The position numbers and the translations under genes were made by a program. From the NCBI RefSeq assembly GCF_021729145.1, contig NZ_JAJSLW010000006.1:186001-250000 (forward strand): a stretch of DNA of 64,000 nt, written 5' to 3'. Shown in pieces: positions 46,112 to 55,551 of the stretch. Source of the DNA: Membranihabitans maritimus (GTDB taxonomy: Bacteria > Bacteroidota > Bacteroidia > Chitinophagales > Saprospiraceae). A model generated the notes under the pieces. That model did no database searches, was not told the DNA's origin, and saw only the letters and a program-made list of their open reading frames with translations. Every line of letters begins with the position of its first letter. Position 1 is the first letter of the stretch.

Positions 46112-47893
46112 ATGAATACCTCAAAACTATTACCCACATTAATCCTCTTGGCTCTCTGCACTTTTCCCCTTTGTGCACAGACAGAATACCAAAAACATTA
46201 CGACATACCTAACTTTGCTCCGTCCTTTACCTATGGAGGAGAAAAGGTTTGTATGGATAATGAGACCATTTCTATTGTCTCTTCTATAGAATGGACCGGG
46301 GATCTCTTCCCTTTGGGAGAACCACAGGGCATTTCAATTACCAATACAGACAACGAAGGCAATGTACTCTGGAACAAATACTATACAGTTCCCGGACATG
46401 AAGTAGTGGTTGCTGAATTAATAAAAACTTCAGACCGTGCCACTTTGTTAACCGGATACTTGCGCAGTATTGAATCCGGTATATACAAGCCTTGGATATT
46501 AAAAATCGATCGGGAAGGGAACAAGGAGTGGTCCCGAATATTGGACGACATGGGTACCTTTAACAGAAATAACCTCCCTTATACTCCCTATGGATTCGGT
46601 ACTTTTACTTCAATACTTGAGAACAACAATGGAAATTATGTGGTCGCCGGAGCGGATGTATATGAGTGTACAGAACTGCCATACAACCATGGTGACAGGC
46701 AGTTCTGTATGATTTCAATAATGGAGTTTTCACCTGATGGGTCTCTCATCCGGGAAGCCAAACTGGAATTCACAGACAATTCTGATGTTGCTACTTCTTC
46801 GGTTACTAAGATCATGCAAGACCAACACAATGATTATTTTATGATCACCGGTAACAAATCCGGATATCACGATGAATACTGGACTATGTCTTTTATTAGT
46901 GTGAATGAGTCATTTGATATTTTGGTCAAACGCAATTTCTCCTACTACGATAAACTGGTTATCCCGACCGACGCGCTAATTTCTGATAACAACAAAATAG
47001 AAGTAGTAGGGAGTTTGCAAGAATCTACAGATTCCCCGGAAACATATCGAATATTTTATGCTTCTATTGACCTATGGGGAGGAGTTCGACCAACCTTTCA
47101 CGAATTCGTGCCGGGTAGTGAAACGTTATATAATGATCAAACTATCTTCAGTTCCCCTTTGATCAGCCATTCAGTCGATAGTAAGTTTTACATATCCGGC
47201 AGGGTAAAACACATGACTTATTCCCATCTAATTCAGGAAGATAAAGGAACTTTCCGATTCGAATATCCCGGTTCCAACTCTCCTTTCAAAGGAATGGTAT
47301 ATGGCAATCCTCAAAATAACGAATACCTGAGCGATGCTCACTCCCTGAGGGACGGGACCTGGACAGGGGCAGGCAGGACAGATGATCAGGTATTTATTGT
47401 AAAATCAGACAGGTCCGGGAAATCCAATTGTTATCAGTCTGAAATCACTATTGAATCTCTTCATTCAAATATTAATTCTCACAATATACCCATGAGGTCT
47501 TATTTCGAAAACTCAATTGAATTTGCCGAAGACTCCGATCAAATCAGTGATCTATCCGTCAATATCATGGATTGTCCAATAGGGATATCCATAGCGGAAC
47601 CGCTCCAAAATAATACCAGATCCGGATTTATTTCTCAGTATAATAACGTCACATCTTCCCGCTCCTTCCCCAACCCTTCAGCGGGGTCTATCCAATTGGA
47701 ATTGGGGAACATTTTTGACAAAATCATTCCAATAGAAGGCTCATTATACAATGTTTTGGGGAAAGAGGTAAAACGGTTTGAAAGTCTTAAATCGTACCAA
47801 ACCCTGCACCTGAAATCCCTTCCCAAGGGCCAGTATATTCTATCTCTTCGACAGGGAGAAACCCGCGATCAATTGAAAATCATATTACAATAA
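46112..47893 (+). CDS. T9SS type A cargo protein, large secreted
   Basis: 593 residues. A signal peptide (MNTSKLLPTLILLALCTFPLCAQ) leads to a body with recurring segments such as GNVLWNKYYTVPG, GNKEWSRIL and NNNGNYVVAGAD, which resemble the Bacteroidota beta-propeller repeats that compare expected and observed values, though no domain is certain. The C terminus is a T9SS type A sorting domain: SFPNPSAGSIQLELG...LYNVLGKEV...LPKGQYILSLRQG...KIILQ. It should be exported and attached to the surface by the T9SS. First gene of a five-gene cluster. Confidence 0.85.
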   Translation: MNTSKLLPTLILLALCTFPLCAQTEYQKHYDIPNFAPSFTYGGEKVCMDNETISIVSSIEWTGDLFPLGEPQGISITNTDNEGNVLWNKYYTVPGHEVVVAELIKTSDRATLLTGYLRSIESGIYKPWILKIDREGNKEWSRILDDMGTFNRNNLPYTPYGFGTFTSILENNNGNYVVAGADVYECTELPYNHGDRQFCMISIMEFSPDGSLIREAKLEFTDNSDVATSSVTKIMQDQHNDYFMITGNKSGYHDEYWTMSFISVNESFDILVKRNFSYYDKLVIPTDALISDNNKIEVVGSLQESTDSPETYRIFYASIDLWGGVRPTFHEFVPGSETLYNDQTIFSSPLISHSVDSKFYISGRVKHMTYSHLIQEDKGTFRFEYPGSNSPFKGMVYGNPQNNEYLSDAHSLRDGTWTGAGRTDDQVFIVKSDRSGKSNCYQSEITIESLHSNINSHNIPMRSYFENSIEFAEDSDQISDLSVNIMDCPIGISIAEPLQNNTRSGFISQYNNVTSSRSFPNPSAGSIQLELGNIFDKIIPIEGSLYNVLGKEVKRFESLKSYQTLHLKSLPKGQYILSLRQGETRDQLKIILQ

Positions 47894-47922
47894 ACTTTAT
47901 ATCCAACTAAAAAAATACACCT

Positions 47923-48456
47923 ATGAGAATTATTACCACCATTTCTATTATTTTCCTGGCCGGATCACAGGCTTTCACACAAGTCGATCTATCTACCAAC
48001 CCATTGGGAATAATATTTAAATATATGCATTTGTACACAGATGTACCTGTCAGTCAGAGCATAAGTGTAGAAGGAGGCCTGGGGTATAGTTTTGACAGAT
48101 TCGAAGTACTGGAGACCGAATACAAAAGTTCGGGAATAGTAATTCGCGCTCTGGGAAAATATTATTTCAGTCCGAAGAACGGGCACGATCGGTTTAATAT
48201 AGGTCCTTACGCGCGATTTGCTTCTGCAAAAATTAAGTACACTGGAGAAAATGTTAACAATTCCCGGTTGGGTATAGGACTCTACGGCGGGTATAAATGG
48301 GTAACGAAAGGCAATATCATATTCGAGTTGGGAATAGGAATGGGACGTGCTTTTATCAATAAATATACCTCTGACCTTTCCTCCTTCAATGCAAATGACT
48401 GGCCGGCGGGAAATTTTGACGTCACCGGGAAAATGGCGGTTGGTTACCGATTTTAA
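47923..48456 (+). CDS. Small outer-membrane beta-barrel protein
   Basis: 177 residues. The signal peptide (ending near AFTQ) is followed by alternating amphipathic strands typical of an OmpW/OmpA-like eight-strand barrel (GGLGYSFDRFEV, GIVIRALGKYYF, FNIGPYARFASAKI, LGIGLYGGYKW, IIFELGIGMGRAF) and a final GYRF with the C-terminal aromatic signal. Function not recognised. It lies 29 nt after the first cargo gene and 21 nt before the repeat protein. Confidence 0.78.
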   Translation: MRIITTISIIFLAGSQAFTQVDLSTNPLGIIFKYMHLYTDVPVSQSISVEGGLGYSFDRFEVLETEYKSSGIVIRALGKYYFSPKNGHDRFNIGPYARFASAKIKYTGENVNNSRLGIGLYGGYKWVTKGNIIFELGIGMGRAFINKYTSDLSSFNANDWPAGNFDVTGKMAVGYRF

Positions 48457-48477
48457 AAATAAAAGAAGTAAGAAGCT

Positions 48478-50805
48478 ATGAAACATTCTATTCCTACCAA
48501 TATTATTGCTCTGATCAGCATATTGACACTATTTACCCTCTCACGGAATATAGCCCAAAATACATCTTATTCCAACAATGATAATGCTCTGGGCGGGGAC
48601 TTTAATGTCGCCATAGGTAATGGGGTTTTAAATCCTACTACCGGATCCTACAATACGGGTATAGGTTATTTCTCCCTCGGTGCCAACACTACCGGTCAGG
48701 GCAATACCTCCCTGGGGTACAGATCGCTCGGAAATAATCTTTCCGGAGAATTCAATACGGGAATAGGATATGAAGCCCTGGGAAAAAGTACCGAAGGAAT
48801 AGTTAATACAGCTATTGGCTCACTTGCGTTATCAGAGAACACCATCGGCCACTACAACGTAGCCATAGGAAGTAATTCAATGCGAGCCAATGTAATAGGT
48901 GTCCGAAATACAGCAACAGGTACTTTGTCTCTCCGTTTCAATATTTCAGGTGAAGACAACACTTCCATTGGCTACCAATCCCTGTATAACAACACCGAAG
49001 GGAATTTCAACACTGCTATAGGTTCCAAATCCTTATACAGCAACAAAACCGGACAATTTTTAACCGCTATTGGCTATGCTGCCCTCCATAATAACACAAC
49101 CGGCAGGGCCAATCTTGCCGTTGGACCCAATGCCCTGTTCGGCAATACAACAGGTTCTCGGAATGTAGCCATCGGCAACGGTTCACTATATTCCAATATA
49201 GAAGGCTACAGAAATATTGGAATCGGATTCAATGCGCTGGAAAACAATATTTCCGGGAATAATAATATTGGAATCGGTGATCAAGCCCTATCCCACAACA
49301 CCTTAGGAACTTTAAATACTGCTGTAGGCTCCCTTGCCCTATTCTCAAACACTGATGGGAGCGACAATACGGCCCAGGGATTTCATGCGCTATATTACAA
49401 TACCCTCGGCAACGAAAATGTAGGAGTGGGAAATTATGCATTGTATTCCAATTCAACTGGAAATCACAATACGGCCATAGGGTACTCAGCCTTATATTTC
49501 AACACCTCCGGAGAAGGAAACACTGCAGTTGGCAATTTATCCCTCAGTCAAAATACTATTGGTCCGGGAAATACAGCTATCGGTTTCCAGGCTTTACGCG
49601 ACAATACAGAAGGATTCCTCAATACAGCAACCGGATTTGCTGCACTTCAATCAAATACCACAGGATATGGAAATTCTGCATTCGGTTCATCATCTCTTAA
49701 TTCCAATACAACAGGTGCTAAAAATACTAGTCAGGGAAGTGCCAGTCTAAGCAGTAATACCGAAGGAAATGAAAATACAGCTATTGGTGCTCAATCTTCA
49801 TTCAGCAATACAACAGGGTCTTACAATACAAGCTCAGGAGCCAACTCACTTTACTCCAATACTACTGGCTCTGCAAATACCGCAATAGGGTCCAATTCTT
49901 TATATTCCAATATTGATGGCTGGAGGAATACTGCAGTGGGCGATAGTTCTTTGTATGCCAACAATCAGGGTTGGGACAATACAGCTATGGGAAATTCGGC
50001 ACTCAAATCCAATACCATCGGTTGGGGAAATATCGCTTCCGGAAATAATGCGTTGAGGAGTAATACCGAAGGAGCCGGAAACAGTGCTTTTGGATTTCAG
50101 GCTTTATATTCCAATACCATTGGCAGTGAAAATGTAGCGATTGGGATCAACACCTTACTGTATAATACCAATGGAAATAATAACCTGGCTATCGGAAGTC
50201 AAGCCTTACAAAATAATTTAAGTAGTACAAATATTGCTTTGGGTACCGGGGCTCTTATAAACAGTATAAACGGATATGGAAACGTAGCTATAGGACATTA
50301 TTCCGGAGCTCATGAAGCAGGTAATAATAAATTTTATTTAGCCAATTCAGATACTACAACACTCATTTACGGTAATTTTGCCTCCGGTCAATTATTGTTT
50401 GGACACGCCCGGCCCTCAGGATATAAATTTGCAGGAGATCAAACGCTGAACGTGCAAGGAGGGCTTTTAATTGATAGTATTCGAATCGCACCTGTTAAGG
50501 ACTGGAGTGATTATGTATTTGCCGACGATTACTCCCTAATGCCACTAAATTTACTTGACTCTTACATCCATCATAACCGACATTTGCCTAATATCCCTTC
50601 TGAAAAGGAAGTACTTTCCAATGGGATCGATCTGGCAACAATGAACTCAAAACTCCTAGCCAAAATTGAAGAGTTAACACTATATACCATCGATCAGGAG
50701 AAAAAAATTAAAGAACAATATCAGGATATTAATAAAGTAAAAGAACAATATCAAACGCTCTTAGCTAAATTAAATCGATTAGAAAAGTTAATAGAAAAAC
50801 AATGA
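48478..50805 (+). CDS. Giant 17-residue-repeat surface protein (TMF family-like)
   Basis: 775 residues. After a signal-like N terminus, residues 43 to about 618 are about 34 copies of a 17-residue unit with consensus NTAIGxxALYSNTTGxx. The regular N-T-G pattern suggests a left-handed beta-solenoid or trimeric fibre. The C terminus has the tail-fibre-like block YVFADDYSLMPLNLLDSYI, HLPNIPSEKEV, NGIDLATMNSKLLAKIEEL and a heptad coiled coil with two copies of KEQYQ. No T9SS sorting domain is present. It resembles trimeric fibre proteins of Bacteroidota; an adhesin role is inferred. Confidence 0.85.
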   Translation: MKHSIPTNIIALISILTLFTLSRNIAQNTSYSNNDNALGGDFNVAIGNGVLNPTTGSYNTGIGYFSLGANTTGQGNTSLGYRSLGNNLSGEFNTGIGYEALGKSTEGIVNTAIGSLALSENTIGHYNVAIGSNSMRANVIGVRNTATGTLSLRFNISGEDNTSIGYQSLYNNTEGNFNTAIGSKSLYSNKTGQFLTAIGYAALHNNTTGRANLAVGPNALFGNTTGSRNVAIGNGSLYSNIEGYRNIGIGFNALENNISGNNNIGIGDQALSHNTLGTLNTAVGSLALFSNTDGSDNTAQGFHALYYNTLGNENVGVGNYALYSNSTGNHNTAIGYSALYFNTSGEGNTAVGNLSLSQNTIGPGNTAIGFQALRDNTEGFLNTATGFAALQSNTTGYGNSAFGSSSLNSNTTGAKNTSQGSASLSSNTEGNENTAIGAQSSFSNTTGSYNTSSGANSLYSNTTGSANTAIGSNSLYSNIDGWRNTAVGDSSLYANNQGWDNTAMGNSALKSNTIGWGNIASGNNALRSNTEGAGNSAFGFQALYSNTIGSENVAIGINTLLYNTNGNNNLAIGSQALQNNLSSTNIALGTGALINSINGYGNVAIGHYSGAHEAGNNKFYLANSDTTTLIYGNFASGQLLFGHARPSGYKFAGDQTLNVQGGLLIDSIRIAPVKDWSDYVFADDYSLMPLNLLDSYIHHNRHLPNIPSEKEVLSNGIDLATMNSKLLAKIEELTLYTIDQEKKIKEQYQDINKVKEQYQTLLAKLNRLEKLIEKQ
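48604..50331 (+). repeat. 51-bp coding repeats, about 34 units
   Basis: In-frame repeats of 51 bp encode the 17-residue units of the fibre protein. DNA copies are diverged, with synonymous and conservative changes, so the array is old and under selection for the protein pattern rather than freshly amplified. Confidence 0.9.
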
Positions 50806-52175
50806 TAACCTTTCCAAAAATGAAACTATTAACCAAACTAACCACCCTTCTATTATCAGTGCTTTTTAATTATAGTTGGGGACAAAATTTAACTATTCAA
50901 GACAAAGGTTCTCTTATTTTAGAGAATCAGAGCAAACTCATCCTGCATAATTCGGATTGGGTGAATAACGGGGCCTTTTTTATGAAGGGAGATTCATCTG
51001 TGTTACTATTCACTGGCAAGGAAAACAATATTATTAGTGGTAATAGGACCTCAGTTTTTACCAATTTGCATATAGAGAAATCCCGAGAAGGACAACTAGA
51101 ACTGCAACAAAGCATTTTTGTGGATCGTGCTATTGATTTTCAAAAAGGGTTGTTAAATATTAAAGACCACCATGTTACCTTAGATTCCGATGCCACACTT
51201 CTCAATGAACATGATCAATCTCGAATCTTCACGCCAGATTCAGGTACGGTCAGTATATCCGTTCATCCCCAAAATAATAAAAATATTAATCCCGGAAATT
51301 TAGGATTTGAATTTTCATCCTCCGTACAACCCGGGACTGTAACTGTGATAAGAGGTCACAAACCCCTTATTACCCCACCTGATGGAACAGGTATATTTAG
51401 ATTCTACGAAATTAACACTGACATATCAGGAGGGTTCGATACCGTACGATTTCGGTATTTTCCGTCTGAACTAAACGGGGTTAAGGATCCAGAAATTAAA
51501 ATTCTAACCCGAAATCCTAACTCAGACTGGAAAACATCTACCAAACAAAGTCATAACCCTCAACAAAACTACCTCGAAGTTATAGGAGTCGATAGCATAA
51601 ATTTGTGGACAGCTGCTTCACAACTAAACGTACTACCGGTTATTTTTGAAGGGATAGCTTCCAGATGTGTTACATCGTCGTTTGAACTCTCCTTTACCCC
51701 TGGAAATGAATCCAATATAGACCATTTTAGGATTCTGAAAAGTAAAGACGGGTGGAACTGGAAAATGGCGGGAACGATTGCTTCTTCGCTAGAGGAATCC
51801 GGATTGAACTATTTATTCACTGATGATTCGCCCAAAAATTTTTATCGAATCGAAGCTATAGAGATTAATGGAAATAAAATCCTTTCCCCCACATTACAAA
51901 ACCAATGTCTTGAAAAAGAATCGAGTATTTCTATTTACCCTAATCCTTTTAAAGATTATATCCATTTGTCCTTAAGCAAAGAGAATAAAAACGCAAAAAT
52001 GGTCATAATTTATAATGTGCTAGGCAATCAGGTCTTTTCCAAAAATCTTTCAAACAATGCTAGAAATCAAAACCAAACTATAAATACTTCTCATTTGGAT
52101 CCAGGTTTATATACTATTGCAATAGCTCAATCAAGTGGGAAAATATTAAACAACTTTAAGCTTATCAAAGAATAA
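50802..52175 (+). CDS. T9SS type A cargo protein
   Basis: 457 residues. The frame starts at an ATGA overlap with the fibre gene; an internal ATG at 50820 gives the better signal peptide (MKLLTKLTTLLLSVLFNYSWG). The body begins with a repetitive beta-helix-like region (LTIQDKGSLILENQSKLILHNSDWVNNGAFFMKG). The C terminus is a T9SS sorting domain: SISIYPNPFKDYIHLSL...IYNVLGNQV...LDPGLYTIAIAQ...FKLIKE. Surface protein of unknown ligand. Confidence 0.85.
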   Translation: MITFPKMKLLTKLTTLLLSVLFNYSWGQNLTIQDKGSLILENQSKLILHNSDWVNNGAFFMKGDSSVLLFTGKENNIISGNRTSVFTNLHIEKSREGQLELQQSIFVDRAIDFQKGLLNIKDHHVTLDSDATLLNEHDQSRIFTPDSGTVSISVHPQNNKNINPGNLGFEFSSSVQPGTVTVIRGHKPLITPPDGTGIFRFYEINTDISGGFDTVRFRYFPSELNGVKDPEIKILTRNPNSDWKTSTKQSHNPQQNYLEVIGVDSINLWTAASQLNVLPVIFEGIASRCVTSSFELSFTPGNESNIDHFRILKSKDGWNWKMAGTIASSLEESGLNYLFTDDSPKNFYRIEAIEINGNKILSPTLQNQCLEKESSISIYPNPFKDYIHLSLSKENKNAKMVIIYNVLGNQVFSKNLSNNARNQNQTINTSHLDPGLYTIAIAQSSGKILNNFKLIKE

Positions 52176-52204
52176 TAATGGTACAAACTCATAATTTTTA
52201 TATA

Positions 52205-53107
52205 ATGAAACTACATATATCCACTTTCCTTTCAACATTTTCCATTTTCACTTTATTCACTATATCTGCATTTGCTCAAGAAGAGCTCATTGCACACTAT
52301 CCATTTCACGAAAATGGACTAGACTCCCTCAAAATCAATGAAGATGCCGAATTGGAAAATGTAAATTTTGTCGAGAGTAGTGCTTATCTGGATGGTAATT
52401 ATTACTGGGATGACAATATGGGCACCCACCTGCAAGTTGGCCCGATTACAAATTGGGACCCCGAACATTTTCGGCTCACTTTAGATGTAAAAATTGATTC
52501 ATTGCCTGAAAATTCCAGTCTTCCAATAATTGTGCTGGGTTCGTCCTGGCGATGGATGTTTGCCAACGTGACAAAAGAAGGTAAAATAGAATTAGCTATT
52601 GATGATAGAATAATGGAGGTATCAGATTCTATTATTAATTTAGAAAATTGGACGTCTATCGTTTTTGAAAGAGATTCTACTCGAGGTTACACCAGATTAA
52701 TTTACAATAATACAGATACTTTAAGTGCTCAAATAAACGACATTAAACACCATAATGACCTGAGAATTTCTGCGAGTCACGGAGGGTCAAGTAGGACTTT
52801 TAAAGGGTACTGGAGAAATTTAAAATTATTCAATATTACCGATGTGATGACATCCAACCTATCATCGACAGTATCTGATATTCAAATTTATCCCAATCCA
52901 GTCAGAAACTTTCTAATGATCGAAAATAACAACAACGAAAAATTCGACGCATCACTTCATACCGTTTCTGGCAAAATTATTAATTCAGTAAACATTAATC
53001 CATTTAGTCGTCAAAAATTAATAACGGATAGTTACCCATCTGGTATTTATTACCTCGAATTAAAAAACGAGAACCAAAGAACGGTCACAAAAATTGTATT
53101 TCAATAA
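52205..53107 (+). CDS. LamG-like T9SS type A cargo protein
   Basis: About 300 residues. Signal peptide MKLHISTFLSTFSIFTLFTISAFAQ from the ATG at 52205; the frame opens at 52178 but those residues would precede the signal. A concanavalin/LamG-like domain follows (EELIAHYPFHENGLDS, FRLTLDVKIDSLPENSS, GYWRNLKLFNITD), then the sorting domain IQIYPNPVRNFLMIE...YPSGIYYLELKNENQRTVTKIVFQ. It may bind glycan. Last gene of the cluster; it ends 25 bp from the convergent enolase-superfamily gene. Confidence 0.83.
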   Translation: MKLHISTFLSTFSIFTLFTISAFAQEELIAHYPFHENGLDSLKINEDAELENVNFVESSAYLDGNYYWDDNMGTHLQVGPITNWDPEHFRLTLDVKIDSLPENSSLPIIVLGSSWRWMFANVTKEGKIELAIDDRIMEVSDSIINLENWTSIVFERDSTRGYTRLIYNNTDTLSAQINDIKHHNDLRISASHGGSSRTFKGYWRNLKLFNITDVMTSNLSSTVSDIQIYPNPVRNFLMIENNNNEKFDASLHTVSGKIINSVNINPFSRQKLITDSYPSGIYYLELKNENQRTVTKIVFQ

Positions 53108-53132
53108 TTGAAAATTCGCTTATTTATATGAA

Positions 53133-54545
53133 CTAAAACTCAAACATCTTCGTATAATGCTCTGACTCTTCGAAGATCCCTCCACTATTTCCATAAAAGG
53201 ACCTCCCTGTTTTAAAAACCCCTTTCTCCGGTTCTACCCACTCTCCATCAGACATGGGATGATAACTCATCAACCTGTCCCAGTTTTTGTAATACTGGTG
53301 GCCATTGGCCTCTTGTAGACCAACATCTATACCTGGAAAAGCGGGTAAACGTGCAGCTACATTTTTGTTCCATTCGACCAGGATCGGGTTGACAGTAAGA
53401 TCTGCACAAAAACAAGGAATATCCTTTTCATATGCCAGCTGGCAAATCTTCATAGTCATACTCATTGTCTTGGCTATTGCCTTTACAGCAAATGCCGTAT
53501 ATCCCAGTTCTATTCTATGAGCAGCATCTTCTACAGTATGGGCACTTTCATCGGAAGCCACTCGGACCCCCATATCACCTACATACTCGTGATTGTGTTC
53601 CGGAAAAGGTTCTTCGATAACGGCCAGACGATCAAATGCCCCTATTTTTTTTGCATGATCCAAAAACCTTTGCAATGTCTCTTTCTTTTCATACCTCCCA
53701 TTGGCATCAAAATAGTAAGGGATTTTTCCATCATCGGTATGGGGTGTTTCATATTCAGAAAGGGTCTTGTGAACAGCCGTTAAAAACTCTTTATCCTTTT
53801 CCAACATTTCATTTTGAGTGCCGGGGGCCCCGGTTTTCAACTTCATAATAAAAAAACCACTATCTGCTGCTTCTTTTATTTTACGAATATCAGTGCCCGT
53901 TGGAAATGAAGGGATACTGGCAACTCCGGTATGACGGGCTGACAATCCCTGCTTATATTCTTCCGGTATAACCGAATCAAAATCATCAATTTTGTTCTCA
54001 GCCGCATACAACAACCATGCTGCATTGTCAACACAAACCAGTGCATTGAGGGCAAAGGTCTTTCTCAAATCCGGATTTTGAGTAACCCTCTTTGCAAAAT
54101 CGTATACTTCAGGATATATCCTATCCAACAACTCAATAGGACTTTCAAACGAAATCCCTTTTACTAACTGGAGTGCATATTCACTCACAGCATACATCAA
54201 GGCATTTCCTCCCGCTTCCGAATGAGCCCTTGCCACACTGGCATCTGACCATAAAACACCCTGCGTGCCCAATCCTACTTTCCGAATTCCTGAACTACTT
54301 TCCAGCATAGCCACAGATTGCCAACTATCTGTTATTGCCCCACCTTTAAACCGGTACGGATGCAAGGGTTCCCGTTCGAAATCAGACCCCGTTTCTACAA
54401 TTTTTATCCTTTTCATTATTGATTTCATTTTTTGACTACCAAAAACATCAACAGGTAATCCTGCCAAAGCAGATCCCAAACCAATCCCTGTAAATTTCAA
54501 AAACGACCTGCGAAATATACCTTCCTTATCCGTATTACTGTACAT
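53133..54545 (-). CDS. Tat-exported enolase-superfamily (mandelate racemase-like) enzyme
   Basis: 470 residues. An N-terminal twin-arginine signal (RRSFLKFTGIG) indicates folded export. The barrel shows a KxK-type base motif (IMKLKTG), metal ligands in YYFDANGRY, VIEEPFPE and VASDES, and a C-terminal VKAIAKT lysine motif, the arrangement of the muconate-lactonising/dipeptide epimerase branch. The reaction would start by abstracting a proton alpha to a carboxylate. Substrate unknown; operon context suggests a sugar acid. Last gene of the minus-strand operon. Confidence 0.8.
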   Translation of the reverse strand: MYSNTDKEGIFRRSFLKFTGIGLGSALAGLPVDVFGSQKMKSIMKRIKIVETGSDFEREPLHPYRFKGGAITDSWQSVAMLESSSGIRKVGLGTQGVLWSDASVARAHSEAGGNALMYAVSEYALQLVKGISFESPIELLDRIYPEVYDFAKRVTQNPDLRKTFALNALVCVDNAAWLLYAAENKIDDFDSVIPEEYKQGLSARHTGVASIPSFPTGTDIRKIKEAADSGFFIMKLKTGAPGTQNEMLEKDKEFLTAVHKTLSEYETPHTDDGKIPYYFDANGRYEKKETLQRFLDHAKKIGAFDRLAVIEEPFPEHNHEYVGDMGVRVASDESAHTVEDAAHRIELGYTAFAVKAIAKTMSMTMKICQLAYEKDIPCFCADLTVNPILVEWNKNVAARLPAFPGIDVGLQEANGHQYYKNWDRLMSYHPMSDGEWVEPEKGVFKTGRSFYGNSGGIFEESEHYTKMFEF

Positions 54546-54571
54546 TGCTTAAAAATTAAATGCTTACCTAA

Positions 54572-55549
54572 TTATGCTTCCTTCCACGTTTTTCTAAGAT
54601 TATCCAGGTCCCGTTTCATTGCCGCAAAAACCCGTTCCTGATTCTCTGGAGACAACTCATTCCCCCCATGCTCTGCGCCCCCCAAAGGATACTCAAAATG
54701 CATAGATACCGGAACATTAATATTTAAGTTTTTGAGAATACCAAAATATTTTTTAAAGTCTACCATACCTTCTCCAAATGGAACATTAACCGGTTCCCAC
54801 TCACCTTGTTTTTGTCCCCATACAAAATCTTTAATAACTATAGTTTGAATCCGAGGGTGTATTAATTGTAATCCACTCTGCCAGGATAATCCGCCTTCTA
54901 CTACCGCATGACGAATATCATATTGGGCGCCAAAATAATCACGGTCTGATTCTTTCATTAAATCCCATAATTCCCAAATTGAGGCCCCCATACGTCTTCC
55001 CGCATGATTCTGATAACAGCCTATAATTCCTAATTCTCTATTCAACTCTCCCAATTGATAGGTAACGTTTTGAAAGTGCATAATATCTTCCGGAACCGGC
55101 TTTCCTTCTCTATAGGAATAATACCCCGTCCGGTAATATTCAACTCCCTCGTCAGCAGCCGTTTTCAAAATCTTTTCTGTATCTGGCTCCAGAGGATTTG
55201 AAATCCGGGTAACCATCGTGTTCCATTTCAATCCTGCATTCTTAATAGCTGATACTGCCTTCGGCAAATCCCGTTCTACATTTTCAGGTAGAACATGTCC
55301 TCCCGGACGAACTGTTAAATCCACCCCATCAAAACCCAATTCAGCTGCTTTAGCTCCCATAGGACCATAATCCAAAAACTGCAAATGCTTGGAAAATACA
55401 TTTACCTGAATTTCATCTGACCGATCTCCTTCAGTACTCCCTGATAAAATAAATTGAGGAGCAAAAGGTAATATACTCCCTAAAACTCCGGTTGTTTTTA
55501 TAAAGTCCCTTCTTGAATTTAATGCTTGTATTTTTTCATCAACTTTCAT
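54572..55549 (-). CDS. Tat-exported sugar phosphate isomerase/epimerase-like TIM barrel
   Basis: 325 residues of the AP endonuclease 2/xylose isomerase-like family. The N terminus carries a twin-arginine signal (SRRDFIKTTGVLGS). LGFDGVDLTVRPGGHVLPENVERDL, CYQNHAGRRMG, GAQYDIRHAV and PVSMHFEYPLGG hold the expected metal-binding His, Asp and Glu residues. Such exported members often act on oxidised or keto sugars. Spacing is 2 nt from the cytochrome gene and 26 nt to the enolase-superfamily gene. Confidence 0.82.
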   Translation of the reverse strand: MKVDEKIQALNSRRDFIKTTGVLGSILPFAPQFILSGSTEGDRSDEIQVNVFSKHLQFLDYGPMGAKAAELGFDGVDLTVRPGGHVLPENVERDLPKAVSAIKNAGLKWNTMVTRISNPLEPDTEKILKTAADEGVEYYRTGYYSYREGKPVPEDIMHFQNVTYQLGELNRELGIIGCYQNHAGRRMGASIWELWDLMKESDRDYFGAQYDIRHAVVEGGLSWQSGLQLIHPRIQTIVIKDFVWGQKQGEWEPVNVPFGEGMVDFKKYFGILKNLNINVPVSMHFEYPLGGAEHGGNELSPENQERVFAAMKRDLDNLRKTWKEA

Positions 55550-55551
55550 AA

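Noticed and set aside
45982-46212. 76-codon frame before the first T9SS cargo gene
   Set aside because: It overlaps the cargo signal peptide in another frame and has no coding signature.
53305-53848. Plus-strand frames opposite the enolase-superfamily gene
   Set aside because: They are shadows of a well-supported minus-strand coding region.
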